A stretch of 64,000 bases of DNA, taken from the NCBI GenBank assembly GCA_026119855.1, contig JAOWBW010000131.1, forward strand, positions 2,418,001 through 2,482,000, written 5' to 3'. Below, piece by piece: positions 33,031 through 43,852 of the stretch. A model generated the notes under the pieces. The model saw only the letters and a list, made by a program, of their open reading frames with translations, made no database searches and was not told where the DNA came from. The position numbers were made by a program, and so were the translations under genes. The stretch's first letter is position 1. Each line of letters starts with the position of its first letter. The DNA is from Campanula takesimana. Lineage: Eukaryota; Streptophyta; Magnoliopsida; Asterales; Campanulaceae.

Positions 33031-34039
33031 TGTAGACACCCCGCCTGGACCGCTCACCCCGATTGCACATTTGATCTTGTGTTTCTCTCCATTTTAAGTG
33101 TTTCTCGTTAGTTTCTGTCACTTCCGTTAAGTTCCTGACTGACTTCGTTAAGTCCATGGACTAAACTGAATAACAGGGCTGACTTTCTGGTCCATTCTAT
33201 CAAAATTTCCTTCTCCAAGTCGCGCGCCTCCGCCAGGAGGAGCATACGCGCGCGCCTCCTGCCCCCAAAGCAGGATGCGCGCGCCTCTGGGCGTCAGTTA
33301 CAGATTCTGGCCAGAATCTCTCCCTTGCTCAATTTACAGGATTTTGCCCTGGAAGGATTTCTTGTGACTCCGTTTTGGCACCAAAACATCTCTCTTTCAC
33401 CTATAAAAACCTCCTTTACTCCATTTTCAAGGACAAAACTTGAGAACAAAACTTTGACCAAAACCTTGCCTTGACCTTGGGACCTTTGGCTCTCATCTCA
33501 ATAACACATTCTCTACTTCAACAGCATTTACCAAAGATTTCTCAAGTAATCAACAAGAAGTGTTTGAAGTCTCTTGAAGTCTAGGTAAGCTATTTTCTTT
33601 CCCCTTCTCACTCATCTCTTTTCTCTTTCTTCTGTTTTATCAAAAGTGGCAATCACCCAAATCATTTGGGACATGACTCTCATGATCACCTCATCTCATT
33701 GAGGTGGTTAAAGAGTTATCTCCTACATTCCAAACTCTATTTCAAAACCCCTTTTTTATATTTAAAGAAGAAGAAGAAGAACTTTATCATTCATGTAGAT
33801 TTTGATCAAGCAAGACCACTTTAGTTGGGCGAGATGGGTGTTTCGGTACTTCCTCTCGTAATCTAACCCCGAACCTCAAAACAAAGAATCTCTGTTTTCG
33901 TAATCAAACTTAGGCTATTATCAATAGGTTTTCTTATGTTCCTCCAAACATAGGTGGCGACTCTAAAAACAAGTTAGACATCTAGGACAACTCCGCGCAC
34001 TCTAGCCTAAAGCCGTGGGCTCCTCCCGGGGTATCTATA
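33031..34039 (+). repeat. 5' LTR of TR-GAG2
   Basis: 1009 bp, starting TGTAGACACCCCGCC; it ends TCTATA where TR-GAG1 has TCTACA. GCGCGCGCCTC patches at 33220-33290, TATA box at 33402-33409, ACCCCGAACC near 33866, and PBS-like GTGGCGACTCT at 33954-33964. Confidence 0.85.
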
Positions 34040-34040
34040 G

Positions 34041-34058
34041 TGGCGACTCCGCTGGTGA
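34041..34058 (+). promoter_or_regulatory. Primer binding site of TR-GAG2
   Basis: TGGCGACTCCGCTGGTGA, without the 3-base disturbance seen in TR-GAG1. Confidence 0.7.
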
Positions 34059-34531
34059 GATTTGAGGTTAAACTTGCTTATATCAAAATCTTACATCTTT
34101 TCTGGCATTCTGACTCCTGATGGGGAGGCGCGCGCTTCTGGCCCCTTCGGCCTAAGGCTCGAGCATCCCGCATCAATGACCAGAATCGCCCGCTTCTTCA
34201 TGTTTCTTCCTCTTCTTCTTCTGATATCTCCACTAATCATTTTGCAGGGGTTTAAATTCACATAGGACCAGGGCATCCCCTGAGTCAAAAATCTGACAAT
34301 CTGACAGGTGTGCCCAGAAGCGCGCACCTCCTAATAGCATTGCGCCACGCGCGCGCATCCCGTATCAACACTCAGATGCGCACGCTTCTGGGTTGTTCCA
34401 GAACAGAAACAGGTTTCAGTGACTAAGCAGAACATGGGTGTGGGCCACAGTTGCCTGCGTCAGAACAGATTGAACCCTCGGACTGTTTATTTTTATGTTT
34501 TATTTACCGGTCACACGGGTGATTCAGGATT

Positions 34532-35937
34532 TGTTGTTAGGCCCAATTGGTAGGAAAAGGCTAGAGGGGGGGGGGTTGAATAGCCTTTTTAAAACTTTTA
34601 CAAAGAAACACTTATAAATGCAAAGTCACTTATCAGTTTGCAAACTATTATCAGTAAGCGCAGCGGGTAAAATATGACTTAGTTTTTAACTCACACAAAA
34701 TCTGTGTATAAAAGATTTTCAGAGCTTAGTTTTACACAAAGTTATTCCAAAAGTTCAATGCAGTTTCAAGACGATTGGTCAAAGAAATTAATGATGAATC
34801 AGCAAGAACAGTAATGATTTGCCGGTGATAGAGTTCAACCGGCAAAGGACAGTAAGTAACAAGGGACACAAGTATTTGGAGAGGTTCACAGTGAAAATAC
34901 TGCTACGTCCTCTACCATGTTTGGTCAAACTTGATTTGGGTTAAGAGCACTATTAAATCCCTAGTCTATTACAAGCACGGCTTTGCCGGATACAAAGACT
35001 AAATTCTAGAGATAGTTAATGAATCGTAAAACAAATATCGGACCAAGTGTATTTGAGCGGCAAGTTCAAAAGAACTTATCTCACTCAGGTGGGTGTGTGA
35101 AAGACTCAAACAACGTATTCCTTAAAATGATCTAGTTCGGGAATACTAACAATGTTGTTGAGTTTGTGCACAAGTGTATATCCTATAAATGATCTAATGA
35201 TTATCTAGACACGGAATGTTTGAGCTTCATGAATGCTGCAAACAACCAACCTCTTCAATGCACTAAAATCACCAAACCTTCTTCAATGCACTGAGTCCTC
35301 TATTTTATAGGAGGAGTTAATGTCTTAGCTTGTTGAGAAGGATAACATTTGAATTTCCAGCTGGGTAGGTGAGGAGCATTTAATGCAGTATCCTTGGCAT
35401 TAATGGCGAAGATACGCGTGCCTTAAAGTCTAATGGGTAAAGACCCCTTTGTCTCACCGGTTACCTGCAAAAGCAAGTAGAGACAGAGTATAGCTAAAAG
35501 TAGCTATGTGTCAGACGGCGGAGTAATCATTACAGAGCAGGTAAACTACTTTATGATAAAAACAGTATAGAGACAATCAGCAAGGTTGACTTTAATGAAT
35601 GATGTCACCTGACTGACAGTGCAGACGTCTATTATATCGGCATGTTGAGAATGGAGCTCATCGCAACTTATTTAATAAGTTGATCGGCAACTTGTGTAGC
35701 AAGTTGATCGGCAACTTGTCGCATGTTAAGAATAGAGTTGATCGGCAACTTGTTACTGGTCTGCTGATTTGCTTCCTCTGCTGGTTTGTCTTGTTTTGAA
35801 GAGTTGTAATACACCTGTGCTTGGTCACAAAGAATCCTAAGGGTACCTAAAAATGTTCTAATAAAATTGGGGGATCCTAAGTGTAGACATGATTGGGATT
35901 AAGTAATTCTATAATCTAGGAATCTATTTGAACAACA
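34532..35937 (-). repeat. 3' LTR of the second copia element
   Basis: About 1.4 kb. The exact boundary is ambiguous by 3 bp at each end because of TGTTGTT/AACAACA. It contains three GATCGGCAACTTGT repeats (about 35682-35755) and a run of ten G (34566-34575). Confidence 0.65.
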
Positions 35938-36248
35938 ATCTCCTCCTAATTACTTAAGTCCAATCACCCTTAATACTAAGGACATCTCTTAACTTAGGGA
36001 AAGTTTTCTATGGATATCTAGGTAAAATCATTTCCTAAGGTAAGTCACACTAAATGTCTAAAGTAAAGGTGGATTCACCAAAATAAATGGTGAAGCGGTT
36101 CAATGAATCGGCAGAATGTTAATCTGCAAGAGGATTAGCACAGAATAATGCAGATAACATATTATAAGAAAAACATATTATCACAACAAATATCATTAAG
36201 CAAAGAGATTTGTCTATGAAAGTCTTCATAAGATATCTACATCATTGG

Positions 36249-36416
36249 CTATGTCGACTCAAGGTCAGCAGGAGGATCAGAAGTCTTGGGATCTGCTGGA
36301 GTCGAGTCCTTTATAGATTCAGACTTTCTTGCTTTCTTCTTTGCTCTTTCTTCTTTCTTTCAGCTTTCCTTTTTGCCTTGCTCTGCCTTCTTCTGAGCAC
36401 TCTCCAATCTATCAGA
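36249..36416 (-). pseudogene. Lys/Glu-rich C-terminal coding fragment of the second copia element
   Basis: Minus-strand frame of the type LESAQKKAEQGKK, one internal TGA, then KKEERAKKKARKSES and a Pro/Asp tail ending at TAG (36249-36251). It looks like a charged coiled-coil tail. I do not recognise a family. Confidence 0.3.
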
Positions 36417-36464
36417 AAGCATCTTGTTGTTTGCTAAGAGCAGCAATCTTCAATTTGGCTTCAA

Positions 36465-36564
36465 NNNNNNNNNNNNNNNNNNNNNNNNNNNNNNNNNNNN
36501 NNNNNNNNNNNNNNNNNNNNNNNNNNNNNNNNNNNNNNNNNNNNNNNNNNNNNNNNNNNNNNNN
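36465..36564. other. Assembly gap of 100 N
   Basis: Exactly 100 N, the usual placeholder for a gap of unknown size. It joins a copia interior to the middle of a PMD exon, so continuity across it is not assured. Confidence 0.98.
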
Positions 36565-38152
36565 AAGAAAGTCGCCAACCTCGCGGGACGGAGCATATCC
36601 CGAGGAGGGTCATAAGGAGCCACCGGTAACGCACCAGCCCTGTGCTGACGAACCACCCTCTCCCCAAGATACATGGCCTCCCCGGTGAGACCCACAAGCA
36701 GAACCTAAAAGCGGTCAAATCCACTATATAGGGACCCACCGAAGCCTCATTGGCCGGGCTCCATGGGTAAAATCTGACCCCGATGGGGCTCAGACATCGC
36801 GAACACCCTCCTAAGATCAGCAGCATCCACCGTCTTCCTATCCCGGTTTCGCGGGGAGGCCCCTGTTCCTTTACACAGTATGACATGATGGGAACAACCT
36901 TGTTGGCACTCATCACCGACTGAAAAGGGGCGACACCGTGAAGTCTCGTACACCCAAGCCTGTGCATGCAATGAAAAAAGACATTTCAGACCAAAAGATA
37001 GAACAAAGATCTCAACAAATGAAAGGAAGGGTAGTCAAGAGCATACCTCAAAGGCAAACTGGAACCCGTCAAAGGCCGACGAGCTAGCCTCGAGCAATGG
37101 TCCAAAGCCCGGTAAATCTCAGCCAACCAGCTCCGCCCCAAGAAATCCCACCGACCTGGTCCAAGTCCCAAAAGCCCCTAGCAGTGTGAGTACCGGCAGA
37201 CGGTAGCCCTACTGGGAAACAAAATCTCTGAAAAGCTGTACCATAAGAACAGCCGGACCAAGCAATCCAAATCATATCCCCCCCTACTAAAGGCCTCAAT
37301 AGCCACCTCCACCAAGCGATTCACCTTCCCGGCCTCCACTCCATAACCCTTGAAACCTCCTCCCAGGTCGGTATCGACTCCCAGTTAGACCTGTCTATAG
37401 TCCCGCGCTCCGCCAAGCTCTCATCAAAAGGCAAAGGGGTACCAGTAAACCTCAACCCTGTGATGGCCGCGAAATCTGTTGGCGTGATGTAATCTCTCCC
37501 CACTGAAGTGGAAGGTATGGGTTGTATCCCCCAGAACTCCCGGCACACCTCTATCACCGCTGCCACCTTCAGGGTAGCCCCGACCATGCGGACACTGTCA
37601 AAGAATGGGCCAAAGCCCATAGCCTCGACCCGAGCACGCAAACCGCCCGGTCCCCTCCGGCATGGGACGCCCACAGTTTGCCCACAGTCACTGTGGACCC
37701 ACGAGCCTTGATCCTCTGCAGGTAAACACAGCACAGGTATGTTACCATTCTAGCAATTTAAATTCTAGCATTTCATTATTCTAGCATTTCATATTATGTG
37801 CGTAGAACATACAAATGTGCAAGAAAGAGAGGAATGAAAATTCGAAATTTACCTCTCGCGTCTCCGGAAGCCCCATCGACCAATGACGCTCAGAGTCGAT
37901 GTAAAAATCGTAATCTTGGTCGAACGTAGACCGCAGCAGATTATCGCGGTAATTCCGAGTCGCGGCTCGTGGTCTCAAACCGCCCCGTGGAATCAAGGGC
38001 GCCGCTTCAAAGCCCGCTCCTGGATCAACCCCGACATTTCCCGCGCCCTGAGCATAACCGTGCCCCTCTCCTTGTGGCTCTTGTTGTGGAATCATATACC
38101 CACCTTAGCCCGGGAAATCCCTAAATAACGCCTCATTGATCCAATCTGCCAT
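36565..38152 (-). pseudogene. Plant mobile domain protein, copy B, 5' part
   Basis: Start ATG at 38150-38152 (MADWINEALFRDFPG). Codon 16, Gln (CAA) in copy A, is TAA here, a stop. The reading resumes as in copy A: PLIPRGGLRPRAATRNYRD, FDQDYDFYIDSERHWSMGLPETRE. It continues with a donor splice site GAG|GTAAAT, exon 2 with YITPTDFAAITGLRFTGTPLPFDE, and exon 3 with VDAADLRRVFAMSE, GRPCILGRGW-type frames and GALPVAPYDPP. Frameshifts occur in exon 2. It is cut at 36565 by the gap. Confidence 0.7.
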
Positions 38153-38319
38153 AGCTTCGAGAAGTATGTGAAACGAAGTCTTCAAGATTATCAAAATCCA
38201 AGCTTTCTCTCTCTAAAAACCAATTTTCTCTCTCTAACTCGTTAACAATGGAGGAAGGAAGAAGAAGAAAGAAGAAAAAAGAAGAAGAGGGGAGGTGTCT
38301 GGTGATGTGACCAAGGAGT

Positions 38320-38480
38320 CAGCCCGTCGGCAGCCTTGGCCACGCGGCCACTTTTGCCCTTGCAACCCCAGCCGTCAGATCAGCGATCCGTGTGAAATAG
38401 ATCTGACCATTCAGCGGTCTTGGCCATTCGGCCACTATTGCAGTTTAGTGTGTTTGGCCACGCGGCCAACCTTGTCCCTT
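38320..38480 (-). promoter_or_regulatory. Palindrome cluster upstream of PMD gene B
   Basis: TTGGCCACGCGGCCA at about 38336, TTGGCCATTCGGCCA near 38420 and TTGGCCACGCGGCCAA near 38454. The cluster begins about 170 bp upstream of the PMD start, matching copies A and C. Confidence 0.45.
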
Positions 38481-38619
38481 CAGATAAAATTCCACTTTTG
38501 TCCCTGATCTTTTCCCTTTAATTCATCTTAAATGCCCTTAGCGCAATTCTGACTTATATTCGTTACCTTTGGGTACGGAAAGCCCCTTAAAATTTCCATT
38601 CTTCACAGAATATTTGCTT

Positions 38620-39110
38620 AGGATTCGTATGATTACAGAGACTTCGGCACCTCTATGACATACCATCCTAGATCAATCGTAATTGGCAGAAGCCTCGGCG
38701 TTTCTGTTTGCGAGCGATCCAGCATCTATTTTAGGATTCGTATGGTTGTAGAGACTTCGCGCCTCTATGACATATGTATCCTTGATCAATCGTAATTGGC
38801 AGAAGCCTCGGCGTTTCTGTTTTCGAGCGATCCAGCATCTATTTTAGGATTCGTATGGTTGTAGAGACTTCGGCGCCTCTATGACATACGTATCCTTGAT
38901 CAATCGTAATTGGCAGAAGCCTCGGCGTTTCTGTTTGCGAGAGATCCGGCATCTATTATTAAGATTCGTATGGTTGTAGAGACTTCGGCGCCTCTATGAC
39001 ATACGTATCCTTGATCGATCGTGGTTGGAAGAAGCCTCGGCGTTTTTGTTCGCGAGAGATCTGACATCTATTACTTTAGGGCAATCGGCAGGAACCCTGG
39101 CGATCCTGAT
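38620..39110 (+). repeat. About four copies of a 112-bp tandem repeat in the 3' UTR of PMD element B
   Basis: The unit runs from GATTCGTATGGTTGTAGAGA through CTTCGGCGCCTCTATGACAT to TTGGCAGAAGCCTCGGCG and a GAT(C)CAGCATCTATT tail. Each unit has a CAGAA/TTCTG hairpin; the last, diverged unit has CAGGA/TCCTG (39089-39108). A CUUCGG loop text recurs in GAGACTTCGGCGCCTC. Confidence 0.8.
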
Positions 39111-39273
39111 TGCGTTTATCATTCCATCTTGGGATCATTTAGACAACGTAGTCTTTAATTTTCCCAAATAACTTCATTGCTTATGAATGTTCGTTCTTCA
39201 TACAAGAAAGTATCCGTAGGTTTATTATCCACAGTAGAGGTTCGATGTCTCGTCTTTCCCAAATGACTCTGAA

Positions 39274-39307
39274 CTACGACCGGCTTGATTCCTCGGAGGA
39301 TACGTAG
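39274..39307 (+). other. Recurring Tat hairpin motif, copy M6
   Basis: Outer arms CTACG/CGTAG; inner arms TCCT/AGGA around CGG; bulge ACCGGCTTGA. Confidence 0.6.
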
Positions 39308-39435
39308 GAAACCTGAAAAGGTCCAGCCACCCGACCGACGCGGTCATCTCTCATCCCCAGCAGGTGCATTTTCTCCAGCAAAAGACGTTGCTCCCCTCAG
39401 AGGACAGTCATTCCCAATTTCCCATCAGATTTGAA

Positions 39436-39469
39436 CTACGTTTGGCTTGATTCCCCCGTGGATACGTAG
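39436..39469 (+). other. Recurring Tat hairpin motif, copy M7
   Basis: Outer arms CTACG/CGTAG; inner arms TCC/GGA; bulge TTTGGCTTGA. It lies 122 bp before the LTR. Confidence 0.6.
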
Positions 39470-39578
39470 GTCGCCTGCCAAGGTTCAGCCGTTCCCTTAC
39501 CTTTCATCTGTTTGAAACTCATGTTTCAGACGGATCATTCTTTTATCGTCGACCCCACATTGCCTTGCAAGAAGCGTC

Positions 39579-39591
39579 GCCGAGGGGCTAC
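39579..39591 (+). promoter_or_regulatory. Polypurine tract of PMD element B
   Basis: GCCGAGGGGCTAC directly before TGTTAGTACCC. It is identical in layout to 62154-62166. Confidence 0.7.
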
Positions 39592-39789
39592 TGTTAGTAC
39601 CCGACCTGAAAATGAGTTTATTAGGACTTTCCCAAAAATACAAGGACTTTATAGGAATTAGAAACCTTGCAAAGACTTGTCCCGGATTCCCAAATATCTC
39701 ATTTATGGAAAAATCTATCAAATTAGGTAGTAAATGGTTTCCTTAAAACCATGCAGAAACCCTAGCTTAAGAATCAAGTCAGCCTGCAA

Positions 39790-39931
39790 CATTGGCCACG
39801 CGGCCAACCTTGCTCCGCGTTGATCTTGGCCACGCGGCCACTATTGTCACCGGCTTCAACCATGGCCAGGCGGCCAACCTTGCGCTGGATGATCTGGACC
39901 ATCAGATCCTCCCATCAGTTTACTATATAAA
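39790..39931 (+). promoter_or_regulatory. LTR promoter of PMD element B: three palindromes then TATA box
   Basis: TTGGCCACGCGGCCAA near 39792, TTGGCCACGCGGCCA near 39825 and TGGCCAGGCGGCCAA near 39863, then TATATAAA at 39924. The palindromes match those upstream of the antisense PMD genes. Confidence 0.55.
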
Positions 39932-40415
39932 CCACTCCATTCCATTGGTTTAGGGGTCCGATTTTGAGAGCTCTAAGTACGAATTTTGGAGTTCTTAAAC
40001 AATATTTTGCTCTCCAATTAACATTCAAACACTCAAGAAGATCCAAGGTTTATTTCTTGCCAACATAGGTAAGTTTTCTAACTTTTTCTTCATGTTCTTA
40101 CATTATTCTTAATGTAGATCTTTTATATTCATGCTCTTATATGTTTATTCATAGTTTCTTCATATTCTTTGCATGCTCATTCATATGTTCATATATGTTC
40201 TTCGCATGTTCTTCGTGTTCATAGATTAAAACCTTATTTATGCTATATTTAGGGTTGCGATCTTCATAATTACATGTTATTTCATAGCCGATGATGATCG
40301 AGGGTTCATCAACCCGAGGATGATCTAGGAACTACTTCTAAACCCTAATCTTTAGGTAATTCCCCCCTCATTATGCATGATCCCGATTCTTCTGCCTATT
40401 CTAATTCTCTGCGAA

Positions 40416-40454
40416 CTACGCTGACCTGAGCTTCTCACATTGAGAGGAACGTAG
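40416..40454 (+). other. Recurring Tat hairpin motif, copy M8 (inside LTR)
   Basis: Outer arms CTACG/CGTAG; inner arms TCTCA/TGAGA; bulge CTGACCTGAG. It is downstream of the TATA box, so it should be in the transcribed part of the LTR. Confidence 0.6.
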
Positions 40455-40740
40455 GCAATCTTCAGATCCGGTCTAAATCACTAACATACTACTAACACAT
40501 TCATCATGATAGAAAGACCGATCAATTCGGGCAATAGGAGTGATAACGTCCAATATTCTTCTCTTGTTGTAATTTGACCCCCGAACCCACTAAAATGCTT
40601 TTTTCAATGTTTTGGCTTTAATTAAAACGGCGTGGCGACTCTCATAATTTTAGTGTCGTTAAGAATATTCCTTTTGTAAATAAAAATAATCACAAGATAC
40701 TTCCCATGCGTCGCTTCATCGGAAAGGGGTATTCACATCT

Positions 40741-42704
40741 ACCCAGAGACTTCAAGATGCCAAAGGTCTCTACATTCCATGGTATTACTTTTCCCAAGAC
40801 TCATCTCGATAGTTATGTGCTAGCCATGAGAGCCCGTGACTGCACCAATGAGTAAATGGCCCGAGTCTTCCACACCAGCTTGGACGGAATCGCTCTCCGT
40901 TGGTTCTTGAGTTTGGATCCCTCCGAACGAGAGACATGGGAGCAAATCACCACTACTTTCTGCGAGAAGTATCAGTCAAACCTAGATTGGCACGTCAACC
41001 GTACTGATTTAGAGAACACAATGCAGAGGCCCGGTGAGCCTATTTATGACTTCTACAAGAGGTGGAATCACAAGCTAGCAGAAGTGCAATACCCTCCTAA
41101 TGAAAAAGAACAAAAGCAAATCTTCTTCAAGTGCTTGTTGCCCGAGCTTAGGGTTGCGATTGGTAATGGTTACTTCCCCGATCTGCGGGAAATGGTTGAC
41201 GCTGGGGTCAGACACGAAGCCGGCATTACCGGTATTGTTAAAGAAACTGCCAAAAGTGGAAATACCTCTTTTCGCTATAAAGCTCCGACAAGTGCCGCTC
41301 CCAAATCCAAAGAAATCGCCGGTCAAGTGAGTATGGTCCAAGACAACTCCGCCTTTGATGTTCAAGCAGTGACAAACAATTTTCCTCGGAAAGAAGATAA
41401 TTTCGAACGACTTCGGCATGCCTACTAGTAAAGTCTTTGAAGTATTGCTAAAGAAGGGTTTGATCAAGCCACTTGAGAATTATGAACCCTTGACCAAAAG
41501 GGCTAACCTTGATGCAAAGAAGTTCTGCAAGTACCATCACTACATCGGCCATACTACCGATGATTGCATACTACTCAAGCGAGCCATCCAAAAGCTCATA
41601 GCCGATGGCAAGATTGAAAAGCCTAAAGGTCCGAACACCATAGCAAACCCGCTCCCTAACAATGGTGGCGTGAATATGGTCGAAGTCATCGGAGGTAACA
41701 TCGGCATTCTCGAGATGGTGGACGCCTTCGCCGAACTGGGGCTAGACATGAATACTCTATTCGGAGGACTAGTCAAGATTGGGTTGATACTCCTGTGGAA
41801 CGTGAATTTCAATGGCCTAAGCATGGGTGCGACATGTCCAAATTCTGTTACTACCATAGGGTGTCCCGTCACACCAACAATGAGTGTTTCACCATCAAGC
41901 AAATCGTACAGAAACTCATCAAGGATAATGTCATTGCGGACCCAAGAAAGATTATCGCTATGGATGTCAATATGGTGGAAATAACTGAAGATGACACTAG
42001 CATATTAGAAATGGTCGAAGCCTTCAAGCAACTACAGTTAGATGTGAAATCTTTTGTTCTGTGGTTTATCAAGAATGGGGGTGCTGAAACCGCTAAAAGG
42101 CTACGAGTCTCACCCGAGCAGTGATCCGACGAAGTTCTGCAACTTCCACAACATCACCGGTCATACCACCGATGAATGCTCACAGCTAAAGCGTGCAGTA
42201 CATAAGTTGATCAATGACCAAGTACTAACCGATCTGAGGGAGATTATAGCCAAGATTGAAGAAGAAAAATGAATGGATGTCTCAGATTTGGCTGATGCCT
42301 TTGAAAGGCTAGGGACCACTATGACCGGTATGCTCGAGCAATTATTAGCAAGGGGCTTACTCGAGAGACCCGAAAATTACTGCATACCATTCTCCGATGA
42401 TCCAAAGAAGTTCTGTGTCTATCACCTGATTACCGGTCACACCACCGAAGAGTGCACCGGATTAAAGAAGTCAATTCAAAGGTTGATCAACAAGGGCTCG
42501 CTCAAAGATCCTAGGCTTTCCTTAGACAAAGATTGTTTAGCAACAAACCTTGGTGATCTGGCCGAACCTATTGTGGCAGACTCCGAGCTTTATAGTGATG
42601 AAGAGATAGGCTGTACTTCAAAATTCATTAATGATAGTCATTCTTCTTGTTATATGCTGTCATTTGATGAACTATCTTTAGAAGCCTCTCTCCTAGGAGA
42701 TTGA
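40741..42704 (+). pseudogene. Gag with four tandem zinc-knuckle units
   Basis: The capsid-like core starts FKMPKVSTFHG at 40753. After a TAA near 40854 it continues at 40856-41428: GIALRWFLSLDP, W.QITTTFCEKY, FYKRWNHKLAEVQ. From 41418 on, a unit of about 95-105 residues is repeated four times. Each unit has a LL.(K/R)GL(I/L)(K/E)P-type lead-in and a knuckle of spacing C-x2-H-x4-H-x4-C. Frameshifts occur near 41405, 41790 and 42060, and a TGA near 42270 separates units 3 and 4. Confidence 0.75.
41418..42530 (+). repeat. Four-copy tandem duplication of the Gag knuckle unit
   Basis: Knuckles start with Cys codons at 41525, 41845, 42138 and 42414, spaced 320, 293 and 276 bp. They read CKYHHYIGHTTDDC, CYYHRVSRHTNNEC, CNFHNITGHTTDEC and CVYHLITGHTTEEC, each followed by an L/I-K.-.-(Q/H)(K/R)LI helix. 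All four keep every putative metal ligand despite wide divergence elsewhere. Confidence 0.8.
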
Positions 42705-42997
42705 AACTCATGTCCACCTGAATCTCCACTTAAATCTCCACCGCTATCTATAGCCGAAATCTTCGCAGAATCCGCCAAAATGCGCAGTCTCCATACGACA
42801 TGCGAGCAGAAATCAACCTACTCACAAGGTTCGGACAGATCTATCAGTCAGATCCCAAGGGTACAAAGAAGGTCTTCAATAAAGAATCAGAGACATCATA
42901 TCCTGAGAAAGAGGATCCCATCCTCACGCAGCTTTAGCAAACTCAAGCTCACATCTCTCTATGGTCTTTACTCACCTCATCTCTAGCTCACCGGCAG

Positions 42998-43852
42998 ATG
43001 CTAGAAAAGAACTTGGCTGCTACCATGGTCCAATCAGACACAACTCCCGAGAATGTCACACAAATGATTGGCAACATTCAATTCGGAAACATCATCACCT
43101 TCTCAGATCTTGACGAACCACCGTTTGGCATTGATCATAATGAACCACTGCACATTACAGTCGAAATCAGCGGGAAGAAAATCCCTCGAGCTTTTGTGGA
43201 CAATGGATCCGCCATCAATGTACTGGCGTCTTGAATGATGGACGTAGTAGGTGTAGACCCGACTACTCTGAGGCCCTCAAAGCAGACAATCAAGGCTTAT
43301 GACTCCACATGCAGATCAGTATTGGGGATTGTCACTCTTCCCATTACTATGGGAGCACAAAATCTGTCTACAGATTTCCAAGTGATTGACATACCGTCAT
43401 CATTCACCATCTTACTAGGGCGCCCTTGGCTCCACAAGGCCAATGATGTTCCATTCTCTTTACATAAATGTGTCAAATTCCAATCGGGGAATGAGGTGAC
43501 AGTTATCTACAGCGACTTAGTAACAGCACAAGGCATCGACACGAAAGGAGTACCTGTGTTACAAATTCAGCTTGAGGAGGACCGCCGACTCTTCAGTGGT
43601 TTCGAAATAGTGGCACAAGCCCAGATATGTGATAACGATCTCACTAGAATTTCTGATAAAGTGCTACCCGTCTACAAGATACTTCGAAACATGGGCTTCA
43701 TACCGGGGCTGGAGCTAGGCAAGCGCTTACAAGGTCCCACACACTTAACTAAAGAAGTAGACCACAGAGGCCTGTTCGGGCTAGGATACACGCTTACTCC
43801 CACTGAAAAAGCAGAGCAGAAACAGATAGAGGTACTCAAGAGTCTGATATGA
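42998..43852 (+). pseudogene. Aspartic protease segment of the older Tat element
   Basis: First frame (42998-43234) ends RAFVDNGSAINVLAS then TGA. The second (43235-43852) reads KAYDSTCRSVLGIVTLP, SSFTILLGRPWLH, then GFEIVAQAQICDND and G-patch-like ILRNMGFIPGLELGKRLQG. The active site D-N-G-S is kept. The TGA after LAS interrupts the protease itself. Confidence 0.75.

Larger units (their letters stand above)
33031..34531 (+). mobile_element. TR-GAG2: 5' part of a second TR-GAG element, truncated by a copia insertion
   Basis: Complete 5' LTR (33031-34039), PBS (34041-34058) and about 490 bp of leader. It matches TR-GAG1 through the GCGCGC-rich leader up to the CACACGGGTGATT text. It stops where a copia LTR begins at 34532, and the rest is not found in the window. 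Confidence 0.8.
34532..36464 (-). mobile_element. Second copia element (Sirevirus-like), 3' LTR and adjoining interior, cut by the assembly gap
   Basis: The LTR at 34532-35937 ends on the plus strand with AACAACA, followed by ATCTCCTCCTAA. On the minus strand that is the polypurine tract TTAGGAGGAGAT before TGTTGTTC. The left end, TGTTAGGCCCAATTGG then a G run and TTGAATAGCC, is a familiar copia LTR terminus. The interior runs right into the gap at 36465. Confidence 0.65.
36565..40737 (+). mobile_element. PMD element B: 3' half of a Tat-type element with antisense PMD gene
   Basis: From left to right: antisense PMD gene (start codon at 38152), palindrome cluster, tandem hairpin repeats, hairpin motifs M6 and M7, polypurine tract, LTR (39592-40737). 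The left half is lost in the assembly gap. On the right the LTR directly abuts Gag codons of another Tat element, so B inserted into that gag. It is the mirror image of element A and shares most of its sequence. Confidence 0.75.
39592..40737 (+). repeat. 3' LTR of PMD element B
   Basis: 1146 bp, from TGTTAGTACCCGACCTG to GGGGTATTCACA, same family as 62167-63410. Palindromes at 39790-39880, TATATAAA at 39924-39931, hairpin motif M8 at 40416-40454, CCCCCGAACCC near 40578 and GTGGCGACTCT at 40632-40642. The right flank TCTAC would be its target duplication. Confidence 0.85.

Noticed and set aside
36329..36967. Frames running through the N stretch
   Set aside because: They are artefacts of translating 100 N as X; the two sides belong to different elements.
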